Shown: in pieces, positions 27,303 to 35,733 of the stretch
How positions within the stretch are numbered: position 1 is the stretch's first letter
How the letters are laid out: each line of letters starts with the position of its first letter
DNA from: Arsenicicoccus cauae
GTDB taxonomy: Bacteria > Actinomycetota > Actinomycetes > Actinomycetales > Dermatophilaceae
Length of the DNA stretch: 64,000 nt
Direction of reading: 5' to 3'
NCBI RefSeq assembly: GCF_009707125.1
Contig: NZ_WLVL01000006.1
Location: 1 to 64,000, forward strand
Position numbers and translations under genes: made by a program
The notes under the pieces: generated by a model
What the model was told of the DNA's origin: nothing
The model's database searches: none
What the model saw: the letters and a program-made list of their open reading frames with translations, nothing else

Positions 27303-27521
27303 ATGACCACCACCCACGTCGCCGACGCCCGCACCACGCAGGCGCCGACCCACCGCACCCTCGCCGTGCAGGCCGCGCTGCTGGCTGCTCTGGCCGTCGT
27401 CCTGACCGTCGTCGGGGGCGTCCTCGCCTCCGCGCCGATCCTGCTCAGCGCCCTGCTGCCGCTCGCCGGCACCGTCGCGGCGTTCCTCACCTGGAACGCT
27501 CGCGAGCTCAGCCGCGCCTGA
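27303..27521 (+). CDS. Small two-helix membrane protein, paralogue of the preceding gene
   Basis: A protein of 72 residues: a Thr/Ala-rich N-terminus (about 1-18) and two hydrophobic helices (about 20-42 and 46-66), with the shared pattern G-x-L-A-S and P-x-A-G-T-V. The ATG at 27303 has GAGAAGGA six bases upstream. It lies 28 bases after the first gene and before a strong hairpin, so the pair forms a two-gene operon. Function is unknown. Confidence 0.6.
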   Translation: MTTTHVADARTTQAPTHRTLAVQAALLAALAVVLTVVGGVLASAPILLSALLPLAGTVAAFLTWNARELSRA

Positions 27522-27535
27522 CCGGGCTAGCTCTC

Positions 27536-27570
27536 GTGAGCCCCCTCTCCCGGCCGGGGAGGGGGCTCAC
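27536..27570. terminator. Bidirectional terminator hairpin
   Basis: GTGAGCCCCCTC and GAGGGGGCTCAC are exact 12-base arms around a short GC loop. It sits between the stop at 27521 (plus) and the stop at 27575 (minus). Confidence 0.8.
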
Positions 27571-27574
27571 GGCA

Positions 27575-28759
27575 TCAGGCGTCGTATGTCGTCCGCCCGC
27601 TCACCTGCGGGACCGGCTCCCACGCGCGGCTCGCCGCAGCCCGGACGACCGCCTCGTCGACCTCGGCCGCCGACCAGGCGTCCGCCGCGGAGGGGGCGAC
27701 CTGCTCGCCCGTCAGCACCGACTGCACGAAGTCCCGCCCCTCCACGACCTTGAGGTCGTCGAAGGAGAGGTTCTGGCCCGGCCCCGGCTGGAAGCGGGCG
27801 TACTCGCCGTGCTGCGGCCCGGCCATGACGGTGGTGTAGCCGTGCACGTCCCCGCCGTCGCCGAGCAGCACCTGCACCTTGGACATGTCCTCGAAGCTCC
27901 AGCGCACGGACCCGCCGGTGCCGTAGACCTCCACGACGTACTCCGCCCGCGGGCCGCGCGCCACGCGGGATGCCTCGAGCGTGCCGACCACCCCCGAGTC
28001 GAAGCGGGCGAGCATGCCGACGTAGTCCTCGTTGCCGACCGGGCCACGCTCGTCCGAGACCCGCACCTTGGCGTGGCCGACTCCCTGCTCCAGCGGGATG
28101 GGGCGGTCGGTGATGAAGGTGTCGGTCAGGGCGGCGACCTCGGCGACCCGGCCGACGAGGAACTGCGCGAGGTCGATGCCGTGGGACAGGAGATCGCCGA
28201 CGACGCCGGCCCCCGCGCGCTCGCGGTCATAGCGCCAGGTCAGCGGCCCGTCCGGGTCGCTCGCGTAGTCCGCGATCAGCCACACGCGCACGTTGGTGAC
28301 CCGCCCCAGCCGGCCGTCGCGGATCAGCTGCCGCGCGAACTGCACCCCCGGCGCCTGGCGATAGTTGAACCCCACCCCGGTCACGAGCCCGGCCTCCGCT
28401 GCGGCGCAGGCGATCTCGCGCGACTCGTGCGCCGAGACCCCCATCGGCTTCTCGATCCAGAAGGGCTTGCCCGCCGCCACCGCGGCCAGCGCGATCTCGC
28501 GGTGCAGGTAGTTGGGCGCGCAGATCGACACCGCCTCGACGGCGGGGTCGGCCAGCAGGTCGCGGTGGTCGGCATACGCCTCGGCGAAGCCGAACTGCTC
28601 GACGGCGGCCTCCCGCGCCCCGGCCACGGGGTCGGCGACCGCGACGAGCCGCGGGCGGACCCGCAGCTCGGGATAGCGCTCGGGCAGGGAGGCATAGGCG
28701 CGGGTGTGCAGCCGCCCCATCCACCCGAAGCTGATGACCCCGACCCCCAGCTCACGCAT
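27575..28759 (-). CDS. Gfo/Idh/MocA family oxidoreductase
   Basis: A protein of 394 residues from the ATG at 28759; the frame extends to 28846 but that would overlap the upstream gene. The fold starts VGVISFGWMGRLHTRAY, K104 is in IEKP, and D189/H193 are in VGDLLSHGIDL, so the full triad is present. It is longer than the IolG copies by about 55 residues, with an extended C-terminal sheet like that of the broken dehydrogenase at 58243. It follows a TIM-barrel gene by 5 bases and that gene follows an IolG-like gene by 44 bases, making a dehydrogenase - isomerase - dehydrogenase operon. The substrate is probably a keto-inositol or related polyol. Confidence 0.85.
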   Translation of the reverse strand: MRELGVGVISFGWMGRLHTRAYASLPERYPELRVRPRLVAVADPVAGAREAAVEQFGFAEAYADHRDLLADPAVEAVSICAPNYLHREIALAAVAAGKPFWIEKPMGVSAHESREIACAAAEAGLVTGVGFNYRQAPGVQFARQLIRDGRLGRVTNVRVWLIADYASDPDGPLTWRYDRERAGAGVVGDLLSHGIDLAQFLVGRVAEVAALTDTFITDRPIPLEQGVGHAKVRVSDERGPVGNEDYVGMLARFDSGVVGTLEASRVARGPRAEYVVEVYGTGGSVRWSFEDMSKVQVLLGDGGDVHGYTTVMAGPQHGEYARFQPGPGQNLSFDDLKVVEGRDFVQSVLTGEQVAPSAADAWSAAEVDEAVVRAAASRAWEPVPQVSGRTTYDA

Positions 28760-28764
28760 CGCCC

Positions 28765-29631
28765 TCACGCGCCCAGCTCCTGCTCGATCCGCTCGCGCAT
28801 CCGCACGTGGATGGCGTCCATGTCTTCCTCCCAGCCAAAGACGCACACGGACACCGGCCCGTCATAACGGGTCTCGCGCAGGTAGCCGAAGACCTCGTCC
28901 CACGGCACCTCGCCGTTGCCGATCTCGTTGTGCTGGTGGATCCGCGCGTCGACGCCGGGCGGGTTGACGATGTAGCGGTTGCCGACGTTGGCCAGGTGGT
29001 TGTAGACGTCGGCGAGGTGCACGTGCCGCAACCGGTCCCCGGCATACGCCATCATCGCCCGCGCGTCGCCCGACCCCTGGGACAGGTGGAACATGTGCGG
29101 GCAGCAGAACTCGTAGTTGAACCACGGCTTGTTGACGCCGCGGACGATCTGGACGGCGCGGTCGTTGGTCTCGACGAAGTCGTAGGGGTGCGCCTCGATC
29201 GTGCACTCGATGCCGTGCCGATCGAAGTCGGGGATCAGCTCCTCGATGCTCCTGTAGAGCTGAGCCTCGCTGCGCAGCGGGTCGTTCGGGTCGCCGGACA
29301 GCTCGGTCGCGATCATCGGGACCTCGAGGTCGTCGGCGATCTGGAGCAGCCGGCGCAGGCAGCGCACCGCGTGCTGACGGTCCTGCTCGTCCGGCGCCGA
29401 CCAGTTGTAGACCGGGTTGAAGCTCCAGATCCGCACGCCCGTCTCGGCCATCGCCCGCCTGACCTTGGCGATCTCGGCGTCGTCGACCTTCGGGTAGTGG
29501 TGCCACTCGTGGAAGTCCGCCCGCGGCGACAGCTCGATGAACTCGTAGCCGAGGTCCGCGGCCTTGCGGCACTCCTCGGCGACGGTGAGCTGAGGGTGAT
29601 ACATGGACGGGTCGAGCAGGATCTTGACCAT
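28765..29631 (-). CDS. Xylose-isomerase-like TIM-barrel sugar isomerase/epimerase
   Basis: A protein of 288 residues. Barrel strands and metal-ligand segments of the AP-endonuclease-2 superfamily are seen: FIELSPRADFHEW near the first strands, TELSGDPND, TIEAHPYDFVETND with the metal Glu, and RHVHLADVYNHLANVG near the C-terminal strands. It is close to the IolH/IolI group that handles keto-inositols. GGGAG precedes the ATG by six bases. It lies between two Gfo/Idh/MocA genes in one operon; a partner role, rearranging the keto product of one of these dehydrogenases, is likely but not proven. Confidence 0.82.
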   Translation of the reverse strand: MVKILLDPSMYHPQLTVAEECRKAADLGYEFIELSPRADFHEWHHYPKVDDAEIAKVRRAMAETGVRIWSFNPVYNWSAPDEQDRQHAVRCLRRLLQIADDLEVPMIATELSGDPNDPLRSEAQLYRSIEELIPDFDRHGIECTIEAHPYDFVETNDRAVQIVRGVNKPWFNYEFCCPHMFHLSQGSGDARAMMAYAGDRLRHVHLADVYNHLANVGNRYIVNPPGVDARIHQHNEIGNGEVPWDEVFGYLRETRYDGPVSVCVFGWEEDMDAIHVRMRERIEQELGA

Positions 29632-29675
29632 CGTTGTCTCCCAGAGGTCGTGGCCGTATGACGAACGCGTGGCGG

Positions 29676-30680
29676 TCAGGCGTAGAGGGCGGGCTTGTCG
29701 ATCATCTCGACGTCGACCTCCCCATCCTCGGTGAGGGCCCGCACGCCGGCGTCGCACACGCACGCCGCCGCGTAGCCGTCCCACGCGCTGGACCCCGTGT
29801 GCTCGTCCCGGGAGACCGCGGTGATCCACTCCTGCACCTCGCGGACGAAGGCCCCGCCGAAGCGCTCGTTGTGGTCCATCGTCAGCGCGTTGCAGCGGCC
29901 GACCGTGCCGGTGCGCTCGATCAGGTGCTGGTCCGAGAGGCGGATCGTGCCCGACTCGGCCACGGCCTCGCACTGGATGTCGTAGGAGTGCTGGTTGTTG
30001 ACGAAGATCTCGTCGTCGATCCAGATCCCCGACTCGGTGTGCATGATGAGGATCAACGGGTCCTGCAGGTGCTCGAACCGCTTGCTCGTCTTCTTCGGGG
30101 TGTCCACGCGCACCCGCACGATCTCCTCGCCGGTGAGCCAGCGCATGGTGTCGATCTCGTGGATCCCGGTGTCGTTGATCGCCATGTCCCACGTGTAGCG
30201 CGCAGGCACCGTGGGGTTGCGGTGCCGGTTGTGGATGATCAGCGTCTCGCCGACCTCGCCGGAGTCGAGGATCGCCTTCATCTGGCGGTAGGACTCGTCG
30301 AAGCGCCGCATGAAGCCCACCGTCACGAGCTTGCGCCCGGCCCGCTGCTCGGCCTCCATGACGTTGAGGGCACCCTGGGCGTCGGGGGTCATGGGCTTCT
30401 CGCAGAAGACGCGCTTGCCGGCCTCGATGCACGCGATGATGTCGGCCTCGTGCGCCGGTCCGAACGAGCAGATCATCACCGCGTCGACGTCGGGGTCCGC
30501 GATGAGCTCGGCGCTGTCGGTGTACCCCTTGACGCCATACGTGTCCGACACGGTCCTGACGTTGTCCTCCGCGATGTCCGAGACCGCCACGACCTCGCCG
30601 CCCGCGATGACGCTGCGGATCCGGTCGATGTGGGCCTGCCCCATGCCGCCGGGGCCGATCATGCCGATGCGCACAGTCAT
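29676..30680 (-). CDS. Inositol 2-dehydrogenase-like Gfo/Idh/MocA protein
   Basis: A protein of 334 residues. The N-terminal fold is VRIGMIGPGGMGQAHIDRI, K95 lies in FCEKP, and D170/H174 in INDTGIHEID. The region after the triad (TMRWLTGEEIVRVRV) matches the IolG/scyllo-inositol dehydrogenase branch. It heads the operon 30680-27575 and follows, 48 bases downstream, an IolE-like gene, so all four may be co-transcribed from the promoter region near 31700. It is the third IolG-like enzyme in the region; which inositol isomer it prefers cannot be read from sequence. Confidence 0.85.
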   Translation of the reverse strand: MTVRIGMIGPGGMGQAHIDRIRSVIAGGEVVAVSDIAEDNVRTVSDTYGVKGYTDSAELIADPDVDAVMICSFGPAHEADIIACIEAGKRVFCEKPMTPDAQGALNVMEAEQRAGRKLVTVGFMRRFDESYRQMKAILDSGEVGETLIIHNRHRNPTVPARYTWDMAINDTGIHEIDTMRWLTGEEIVRVRVDTPKKTSKRFEHLQDPLILIMHTESGIWIDDEIFVNNQHSYDIQCEAVAESGTIRLSDQHLIERTGTVGRCNALTMDHNERFGGAFVREVQEWITAVSRDEHTGSSAWDGYAAACVCDAGVRALTEDGEVDVEMIDKPALYA

Positions 30681-30728
30681 GAGCTTGCTTGTCCCTTCGA
30701 GTGCTTCAGGTCTCGTCGACTACGTCGA

Positions 30729-31679
30729 CTACTTCAGGCCGAGGCCGCAGGACGCGAGGTACTCGCGGGTGCGGATCGCGTTGGGGAGCGGGTAGGACGG
30801 GTCGCAGCCGTACATGTCCTGCTCGCAGATGACGTAGAGGTCCTTGTCGAGGCGGGCGAGCGCGTCGATCAGGGTGGGCATGTGCGGCTCGCCCGCCGGC
30901 GGCGCCACCGACACGCCCTTGTGGACCGCCGCCACGAACGGCCAGTCGTCGTCGTGGGCCTGCTTGACCAGCTCTGGGTCCATCGCCTTGATGTGGACGT
31001 AGTCGATCCGCTCGGGATAGCGGTCGATCAGGTCCACGCAGTCGCCCTGGCCGTAGACGATGTGCCCGGTGTCGAGGCAGAAGCCCACGTAGCTCGGGTC
31101 GGTCGCGGAGAAGATGCGGTCGATGTCCTCCGGCGTCTCGATGTGGGAGTCGCCGTGCGGGTGCAGGACCATCCGCAGGCCGTAGTCCTCCTTCATCATC
31201 CGGCCGAGGCGGTCGGCGTTGGTGACGTAGAGGTCCCACGCCTCGCCCGTGAGGGTGCGCTCGTCGGTGAAGTCACCGGTCTTCTCGTCGCGGAACATCG
31301 GGGGCAGGTGGACGACGTACTCCGCGCCGACCGCGGCGTGGGTCTCTCCGATCGCGCGGAAGGTGCGTTCGGTGTCGGCCCAGGCCTCGGCCTGGTGCAG
31401 GATCCCCCAGCCGGTGCCGGCGACGACGCGGAAGCCGCGCTGGGCCATCTCGTCCGCGAGACGCTTGGGCTCGGTCGGGAAGTAGCCGAACGGACCGGTC
31501 TCCATGACGCTGAAGCCGGCCTCCGCCATCTCGTCGAGAGCCTGCTGCCACGGGATCTGCTGCGGGTCCTGCGGGAACCACACGCCCCACTGGTCGGGGC
31601 AGACGCCGATCGTGAGCCTGGCGTAGCGCGGGTTTGCGGTGTTGCGCGACCGGTCGGTGCGGGACGGGTTCTCGGCCAT
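30729..31679 (-). CDS. IolE-like TIM-barrel protein (inosose dehydratase or isomerase)
   Basis: A protein of 316 residues from the ATG at 31679, where GAGGA lies seven bases upstream; the frame extends to 31718 without a better site. The start of the barrel is IGVCPDQWGVWFPQDPQQI, like the IolE opening. LHPHGDSHIETPEDI, VGFCLDTGHIVYGQGD and IDYVHIKAMDPELV supply the metal-binding His/Asp/Glu set. It is a paralogue of the plus-strand gene at 32076, its divergent neighbour. One of the two is expected to be the 2-keto-myo-inositol dehydratase the pathway needs. CTGTCAATAGAT, also seen at 21489, lies 83 bases upstream. Confidence 0.78.
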   Translation of the reverse strand: MAENPSRTDRSRNTANPRYARLTIGVCPDQWGVWFPQDPQQIPWQQALDEMAEAGFSVMETGPFGYFPTEPKRLADEMAQRGFRVVAGTGWGILHQAEAWADTERTFRAIGETHAAVGAEYVVHLPPMFRDEKTGDFTDERTLTGEAWDLYVTNADRLGRMMKEDYGLRMVLHPHGDSHIETPEDIDRIFSATDPSYVGFCLDTGHIVYGQGDCVDLIDRYPERIDYVHIKAMDPELVKQAHDDDWPFVAAVHKGVSVAPPAGEPHMPTLIDALARLDKDLYVICEQDMYGCDPSYPLPNAIRTREYLASCGLGLK

Positions 31680-31761
31680 GAGCGGTCCTCGGTCTCGTGT
31701 CGTCGTCGACGCGGGCATCGTCTCGCCCCCGTACTCGCCACGCTAGCCAGGGCCCTATGTC

Positions 31762-31773
31762 CTGTCAATAGAT
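31762..31773. promoter_or_regulatory. Candidate operator upstream of the 31679 operon
   Basis: CTGTCAATAGAT, identical to 21489-21500, followed by CAAACC. Confidence 0.4.
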
Positions 31774-31783
31774 CAAACCCTAA

Positions 31784-31933
31784 CCGGGGGTAAGGGCATC
31801 GACCGGCCTTCGTTCGCCAGGTCGATGATCCCGCCGGGGGTAAGGGCATCAGCCGGGGTTCGTTCGCCAGGTCGATGATCCCGCCGGGGGTAGGGGCATC
31901 GACCGGCCTTCGTTCGCCAGGTCGATGATCCCG
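31784..31933. repeat. Three tandem copies of a 50-base palindromic unit
   Basis: Units start at 31784, 31834 and 31884 with CCGGGGGTAAGGGCATC or a near match. Inside each, CATCGACC and GGTCGATG can pair around a 15-base loop (the middle unit has a changed left arm). A related single copy lies at 34776-34835, with the loop inverted, and a partial one at 33178-33215. The rest of the 396-base gap 31680-32075 holds operator-like sequences and no gene. Confidence 0.8.
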
Positions 31934-31976
31934 CCCCCGGCGAATCTCGGGGGTCCCGTCGACCCGGCGCGCCCGT

Positions 31977-32004
31977 CATGTCAGTATGTCAGAGCAAACT
32001 TGTC
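31977..32004. promoter_or_regulatory. Candidate operator for the IolE-like gene at 32076
   Basis: CATGTCAG at 31977-31984 matches the start of the iolG operator (15611-15618), and CAAACTTGTC follows within 20 bases. It lies about 72 bases before the ATG, beside a short run of CGACC repeats (32030-32064). Confidence 0.4.
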
Positions 32005-32075
32005 GTACGGCCTGGTCGTCAGACCGAGCCGACCCGAGCCGACCAGACCGACCCGACCGACCGAGGAGCGCATCG

Positions 32076-32945
32076 ATGAGGATCGCCACCGCCCCCTGCA
32101 ACTGGAACAACGGGGACATCCCCGACTTCCGGCCCTACACAGCGCCTGGCCCGATGATGGACGAGATGGTCGAGGCGGGCTACACCGCGACGGAGTGGGG
32201 GCCGGGTATGCCGGACGACCCCGCCGTGGTCCGCGCCGAGATGTCACGACGGGGGCTGCAGATGGTGGGGGCGTTCGTGCGCCTGGGCTACCGCGACCGC
32301 GAGCGCTGGGACGAGGCCGACGCCGCCGCCCTGGCCGTCGCCGAGCGCGTCCGGGCTGCCGGCGGGTCGATCCTGGTGGCCGCAGAGCTCGGGGACGAGC
32401 GCCGCGATGCCGAGGCCGGCCACGTCGACGAGTCCCGCGGCCTGACCGACGAGCAGTGGCGCAACCTCGCCGACGGCCTCGCCCACCTCGCGGACCTGCT
32501 GGAGCCCATGGGCATGCGCGTCGTCCTGCACAACCACGTCGGGACGTATGTCGAGACGGCCGCCGAGACGCGACGCTTCCTCGACGAGACGGATCCCGCC
32601 AAGGTCGGCTGGTGCCTCGACGTGGGCCACCTCAAGTACGGCGGCGGTGATGCGCTCGACTTCCTGCCGACCTATGGCGACCGCGTCGCGCACGTCCACC
32701 TCAAGGACGTCGACCCCGAGGTGCTGCGCCGCGCCCAGGCCGAGCGGTGGAGCTTCGGCGACGCGTTGCGCGGCATCATCTTTCCCGAGCTCGGGGACGG
32801 CCTCGTCGACATCGCCGGCGTCGTGCGGTGGCTGCGACAGCGCGGCTACGACGGGTGGATCGTGCTCGAGCAGGACACCACGCACAAGCACCCCAAGGAC
32901 GCGGCCCGCATCAACCGGGAGTATGTCGAGAAGCTCCTCGTCTGA
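32076..32945 (+). CDS. IolE-like myo-inosose-2 dehydratase / TIM-barrel isomerase
   Basis: A protein of 289 residues from the ATG at 32076, with GAGGAG eight bases upstream. The opening ATAPCNWNNGDIPDF matches the APINWGNDDLPEF-type start of IolE. VGWCLDVGHLKYGGGD and VAHVHLKDVDPEVLRR carry the conserved metal ligands, and GLVDIAGVVRWL and WIVLEQD complete the barrel as in IolE. It would dehydrate 2-keto-myo-inositol to 3D-(3,5/4)-trihydroxycyclohexane-1,2-dione for IolD. It is the best IolE candidate in the window. It is transcribed alone and ends at a hairpin facing mmsA. Confidence 0.8.
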   Translation: MRIATAPCNWNNGDIPDFRPYTAPGPMMDEMVEAGYTATEWGPGMPDDPAVVRAEMSRRGLQMVGAFVRLGYRDRERWDEADAAALAVAERVRAAGGSILVAAELGDERRDAEAGHVDESRGLTDEQWRNLADGLAHLADLLEPMGMRVVLHNHVGTYVETAAETRRFLDETDPAKVGWCLDVGHLKYGGGDALDFLPTYGDRVAHVHLKDVDPEVLRRAQAERWSFGDALRGIIFPELGDGLVDIAGVVRWLRQRGYDGWIVLEQDTTHKHPKDAARINREYVEKLLV

Positions 32946-33093
32946 CCGGCAGGTCGGGGCGGGTCTGGTGGCCCTGACCACCCGAACCGCCCCGATCTGC
33001 GGTCCACACCGCCTCGCGCCCCGCCCCCATCGATGGGGCGGCCCGATGCTGGGGCAACGCCAGACGCAGCCACCACCAGACCCGCACCAGCGC

Positions 33094-33127
33094 GAGGCGC
33101 CCGGCCCCGCGTGGGGTCGGGCGCCTC
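33094..33127. terminator. Terminator hairpin between the IolE-like gene and mmsA
   Basis: Fifteen-base arms starting GAGGCGCCCGGCCCC, with one G-T type mismatch and a 4-base loop, in the 270-base gap between convergent stop codons. Nothing else but a partial copy of the 50-base repeat (33178-33215) is seen in the gap. Confidence 0.75.
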
Positions 33128-33215
33128 GGCATACGGCACTCGGGGCACGATCAGCCGGCCTTGGTCCCATCAGCCTGCTGGACGAAGGCCGGCGGATGCC
33201 CCGGCCCCCGGTAGG

Positions 33216-34715
33216 TCAGTCGTTCTGGGGGAAGCCGAGGTTGAGGCCGCCGTGCGACGGGTCGAGCCAGCGCGCCGTGACCGCCTTGGTCTTGGTGAAG
33301 AAGTGCACGCCCTCCATGCCGTGCGCGTGCGTGTCGCCGAACAGCGAGTTCTTCCACCCACCGAAGGAGTAGTAGGCCATCGGCGTCGGGATCGGCACGT
33401 TGATGCCGACCATGCCGACCTGCACCTCGTTCTGGAACCGCCGCGCCGCGCCGCCGTCATTGGTGAAGATCGTCGTGCCGTTGCCGAACGGGTTGTCGTT
33501 GATGAGCCGCAGGCCCTCGTCATACGAGCCGACCCGCACGACCGACAGGACCGGCCCGAAGATCTCGTCGGTGTAGATGGACATCGGCGGCGTGACCTTG
33601 TCGAAGAGCGTCGGCAGCAGGAAGAAGCCGTCGGGAGTGCCCCCGACCCACTCGCCCGAGCGGCCGTCGACGACGAGCTCGGCGCCCTCTGACACCCCCG
33701 CGTCGACATAGCCGCGGACCTTGTCCAGGTGCGCCTTGGTGACGAGCGGCCCCATGTCGACGCCCTCGCCGTTGCCCTCACCGGTCGTGAGCTGCGCCAT
33801 CCGCTCGGTGATCTTGGCGATGAGCTCGTCCGCCACGGAGTCGACCGCCAGCAGCGCGGAGATCGCCATGCAGCGCTCCCCGGCCGCACCGAAGCCGGCG
33901 TTGACCGCGGCGTCGGCCGCCAGGTCGAGGTCGGCGTCGGGGAGCACGAGCATGTGGTTCTTGGCGCCGCCGAGGGCCTGGACGCGCTTGCCCGCCATGA
34001 CGCCCCGCTCGTAGACGTAGCGCGCGATCGGCGTGGACCCGACGAACGAGATGGACTTGACCTGCGGGTTGTCCAGGAGCGCGTCGACGGCCTCCTTGTC
34101 GCCGTGGACGACGTTCATGACGCGGTCGGGCAGGCCGGCCTCGCGCCACAGGTCGGCGATGAGGTTCACGGCGGTGGGGTCCTTCTCCGACGGCTTGATG
34201 ACGACGGCGTTGCCGCACGCGACCGCGACGGGCACGAACCACAGCGGCACCATGGCCGGGAAGTTGAACGGGCTGATGACACCGACGACGCCGAGGGGCT
34301 GCAGGATCGAGTACGCGTCGATCTGGGTGGAGACGTTCTCGGAGTAGCCACCCTTGGTGATGTGCCCGATCCCGCAGGCGAACTCGACGACCTCGAGGCC
34401 GCGGTTGATCTCGCCGACGGCGTCCGGATAGGTCTTGCCGTGCTCGGCGACGATGGCCTTGGCGATCTCGCCCTTGCGCGACTCCAGCAGCTCGCGGAAG
34501 GCGAACAGCACCCGGGTGCGCCTGGCGATGGAGGTCTGACCCCACTCCTTGGCGGCCTCGGCGGCCTGGGCGACGACCTCGTCGACGAGCGCCTTGCTGG
34601 CCAGGTCGAGGGTGCCGGTGACCTCGCCGGTGGCGGGGTTGTAGACCTCGGAGGTGCGCTCGGCCGTGCCCTCCCACGAGGAGTGGCCGATCAGGTGGGT
34701 GATGCGGGTGGTCAT
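33216..34715 (-). CDS. mmsA: Methylmalonate-semialdehyde dehydrogenase (acylating)
   Basis: A protein of 499 residues of the CoA-dependent aldehyde dehydrogenase branch (IolA/MmsA). It converts malonic semialdehyde to acetyl-CoA and CO2 (and methylmalonic semialdehyde to propionyl-CoA), the last inositol step. The NAD-binding SFVGSTPIARYV lies at about 223-234 and the catalytic Cys is C282 in GERCMAIS; the usual general-base Glu position is occupied by the family-type ALGGAKNHMLVLPD segment, as expected in MmsA. The ATG is preceded by AAGGA at nine bases. It follows iolB by 121 bases containing a palindromic repeat, so it may have its own promoter. Confidence 0.93.
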   Translation of the reverse strand: MTTRITHLIGHSSWEGTAERTSEVYNPATGEVTGTLDLASKALVDEVVAQAAEAAKEWGQTSIARRTRVLFAFRELLESRKGEIAKAIVAEHGKTYPDAVGEINRGLEVVEFACGIGHITKGGYSENVSTQIDAYSILQPLGVVGVISPFNFPAMVPLWFVPVAVACGNAVVIKPSEKDPTAVNLIADLWREAGLPDRVMNVVHGDKEAVDALLDNPQVKSISFVGSTPIARYVYERGVMAGKRVQALGGAKNHMLVLPDADLDLAADAAVNAGFGAAGERCMAISALLAVDSVADELIAKITERMAQLTTGEGNGEGVDMGPLVTKAHLDKVRGYVDAGVSEGAELVVDGRSGEWVGGTPDGFFLLPTLFDKVTPPMSIYTDEIFGPVLSVVRVGSYDEGLRLINDNPFGNGTTIFTNDGGAARRFQNEVQVGMVGINVPIPTPMAYYSFGGWKNSLFGDTHAHGMEGVHFFTKTKAVTARWLDPSHGGLNLGFPQND

Positions 34716-34775
34716 GGGGAGTGGTCCTTTGCTCGATGCCGTATGACGGGACGCTGGGTGCGGGGCTCAGACCCG

Positions 34776-34835
34776 CCGGGGGTGGGGGCATCGGCCTGGC
34801 GAACGACGGCCGGTCGATGCCTCTACCGGGGGTAG
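34776..34835. repeat. Single copy of the palindromic repeat found at 31784-31933
   Basis: It starts CCGGGGGTGGGGGCATCGGC, has the loop sequence in the opposite sense, and closes with GGTCGATG. It lies between iolB and mmsA and reaches the iolB stop. Confidence 0.65.
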
Positions 34836-34836
34836 G

Positions 34837-35733
34837 TCAGGGGTAGGGGAGGCGGGGGTCGACGGACTGGGCGTCCCAGGTGCCGCGCACCCAGGCGTGG
34901 GAGGGGTCGTCGCAGATGAGCCAGGCGCGCTCGTCGCCGGGCCCGGCCATGACGTTGAGGTAGTACATGTCGTAGCCGGTCGGTGCCATCGCCGGCCCGT
35001 GCCAGCCGTGCGGCACGAGCACCACGTCGCCGGAGCGGACCTCGGCCAGCACGTCGATCGGGCGGTCGTCGGTGCCGTAGACGCGCTGGTAGCCGATCGG
35101 GTCCGGAGCGCCTGCGCCCCCGTCACGGCCCGGGCCGCCGCCACGCTCGGTCTGCATCTCGAAGTAGTAGATCTCCTCGAGCGCCGTCTCCTCGCCCGAC
35201 CGCTCCTCGTCGTGCTTGTGCGGCGGGTAGGACGACCAGTTGCCGGCGGGCGTGATGACCTCGCAGGCGATGATCGAGTCGGCGTCGAGGACATCCGGCG
35301 TGCCGAAGTTCTGCACCTGCCGGCTCGCCTGCCCGGCCCCGCGCAGCTCGACGGGGATCTCCGCCCTGCGCAGATGTTTCACGGGGAACGCGCTGCGAGC
35401 GGTCGCGTGGCACAGCGCGATCCGCCCACCCCGCGGCGCGGTGACGGTGAAGCTCGCATCGCGCCCGACATACAGGCAGTCCGCCGGCCCGGCGAAGACC
35501 GAGGGTCGACCCTCCAGCTCGTATGCCGAACCGCCCGTCTCGACGACCGCCGCCTCGCAGGCGAGCGGCACGACGACGAACTCGTGCTCGCCGGTGGCGA
35601 CCTCGCGGGACTCGCCGGGCTCGAGGTCGGCGACGAGCAGACCGGTGTGGGCCCAGCCGGGGTCGCCCGGTCGGATCCGCACCGGGTAGTCGTCGTCCCC
35701 GGTCGTGCGCCAGGGCTTGAACCAGTCTCTCAT
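34837..35733 (-). CDS. iolB: 5-deoxy-glucuronate isomerase
   Basis: A protein of 298 residues, a bicupin. It isomerises 5-deoxy-D-glucuronate to 2-deoxy-5-keto-D-gluconate in the cytosol. The second cupin holds the metal ligands in YPPHKHDE and EEIYYFE, with a later His in VPHGWHGP, as in the family. GGAGGAG lies just before the ATG, which overlaps the aldolase stop by 4 bases (ATGA). The operon order is iolC - aldolase - iolB, on the minus strand. A Gly-rich insert of about a dozen residues (TERGGGPGRDGGAGAPDP) in the second half is unusual but keeps the frame. Confidence 0.92.
   Translation of the reverse strand: MRDWFKPWRTTGDDDYPVRIRPGDPGWAHTGLLVADLEPGESREVATGEHEFVVVPLACEAAVVETGGSAYELEGRPSVFAGPADCLYVGRDASFTVTAPRGGRIALCHATARSAFPVKHLRRAEIPVELRGAGQASRQVQNFGTPDVLDADSIIACEVITPAGNWSSYPPHKHDEERSGEETALEEIYYFEMQTERGGGPGRDGGAGAPDPIGYQRVYGTDDRPIDVLAEVRSGDVVLVPHGWHGPAMAPTGYDMYYLNVMAGPGDERAWLICDDPSHAWVRGTWDAQSVDPRLPYP

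Noticed and set aside
31784-31933. Three regular repeats as a CRISPR array
   Set aside because: The 50-base units are contiguous with no unique spacers, and no cas gene is present.
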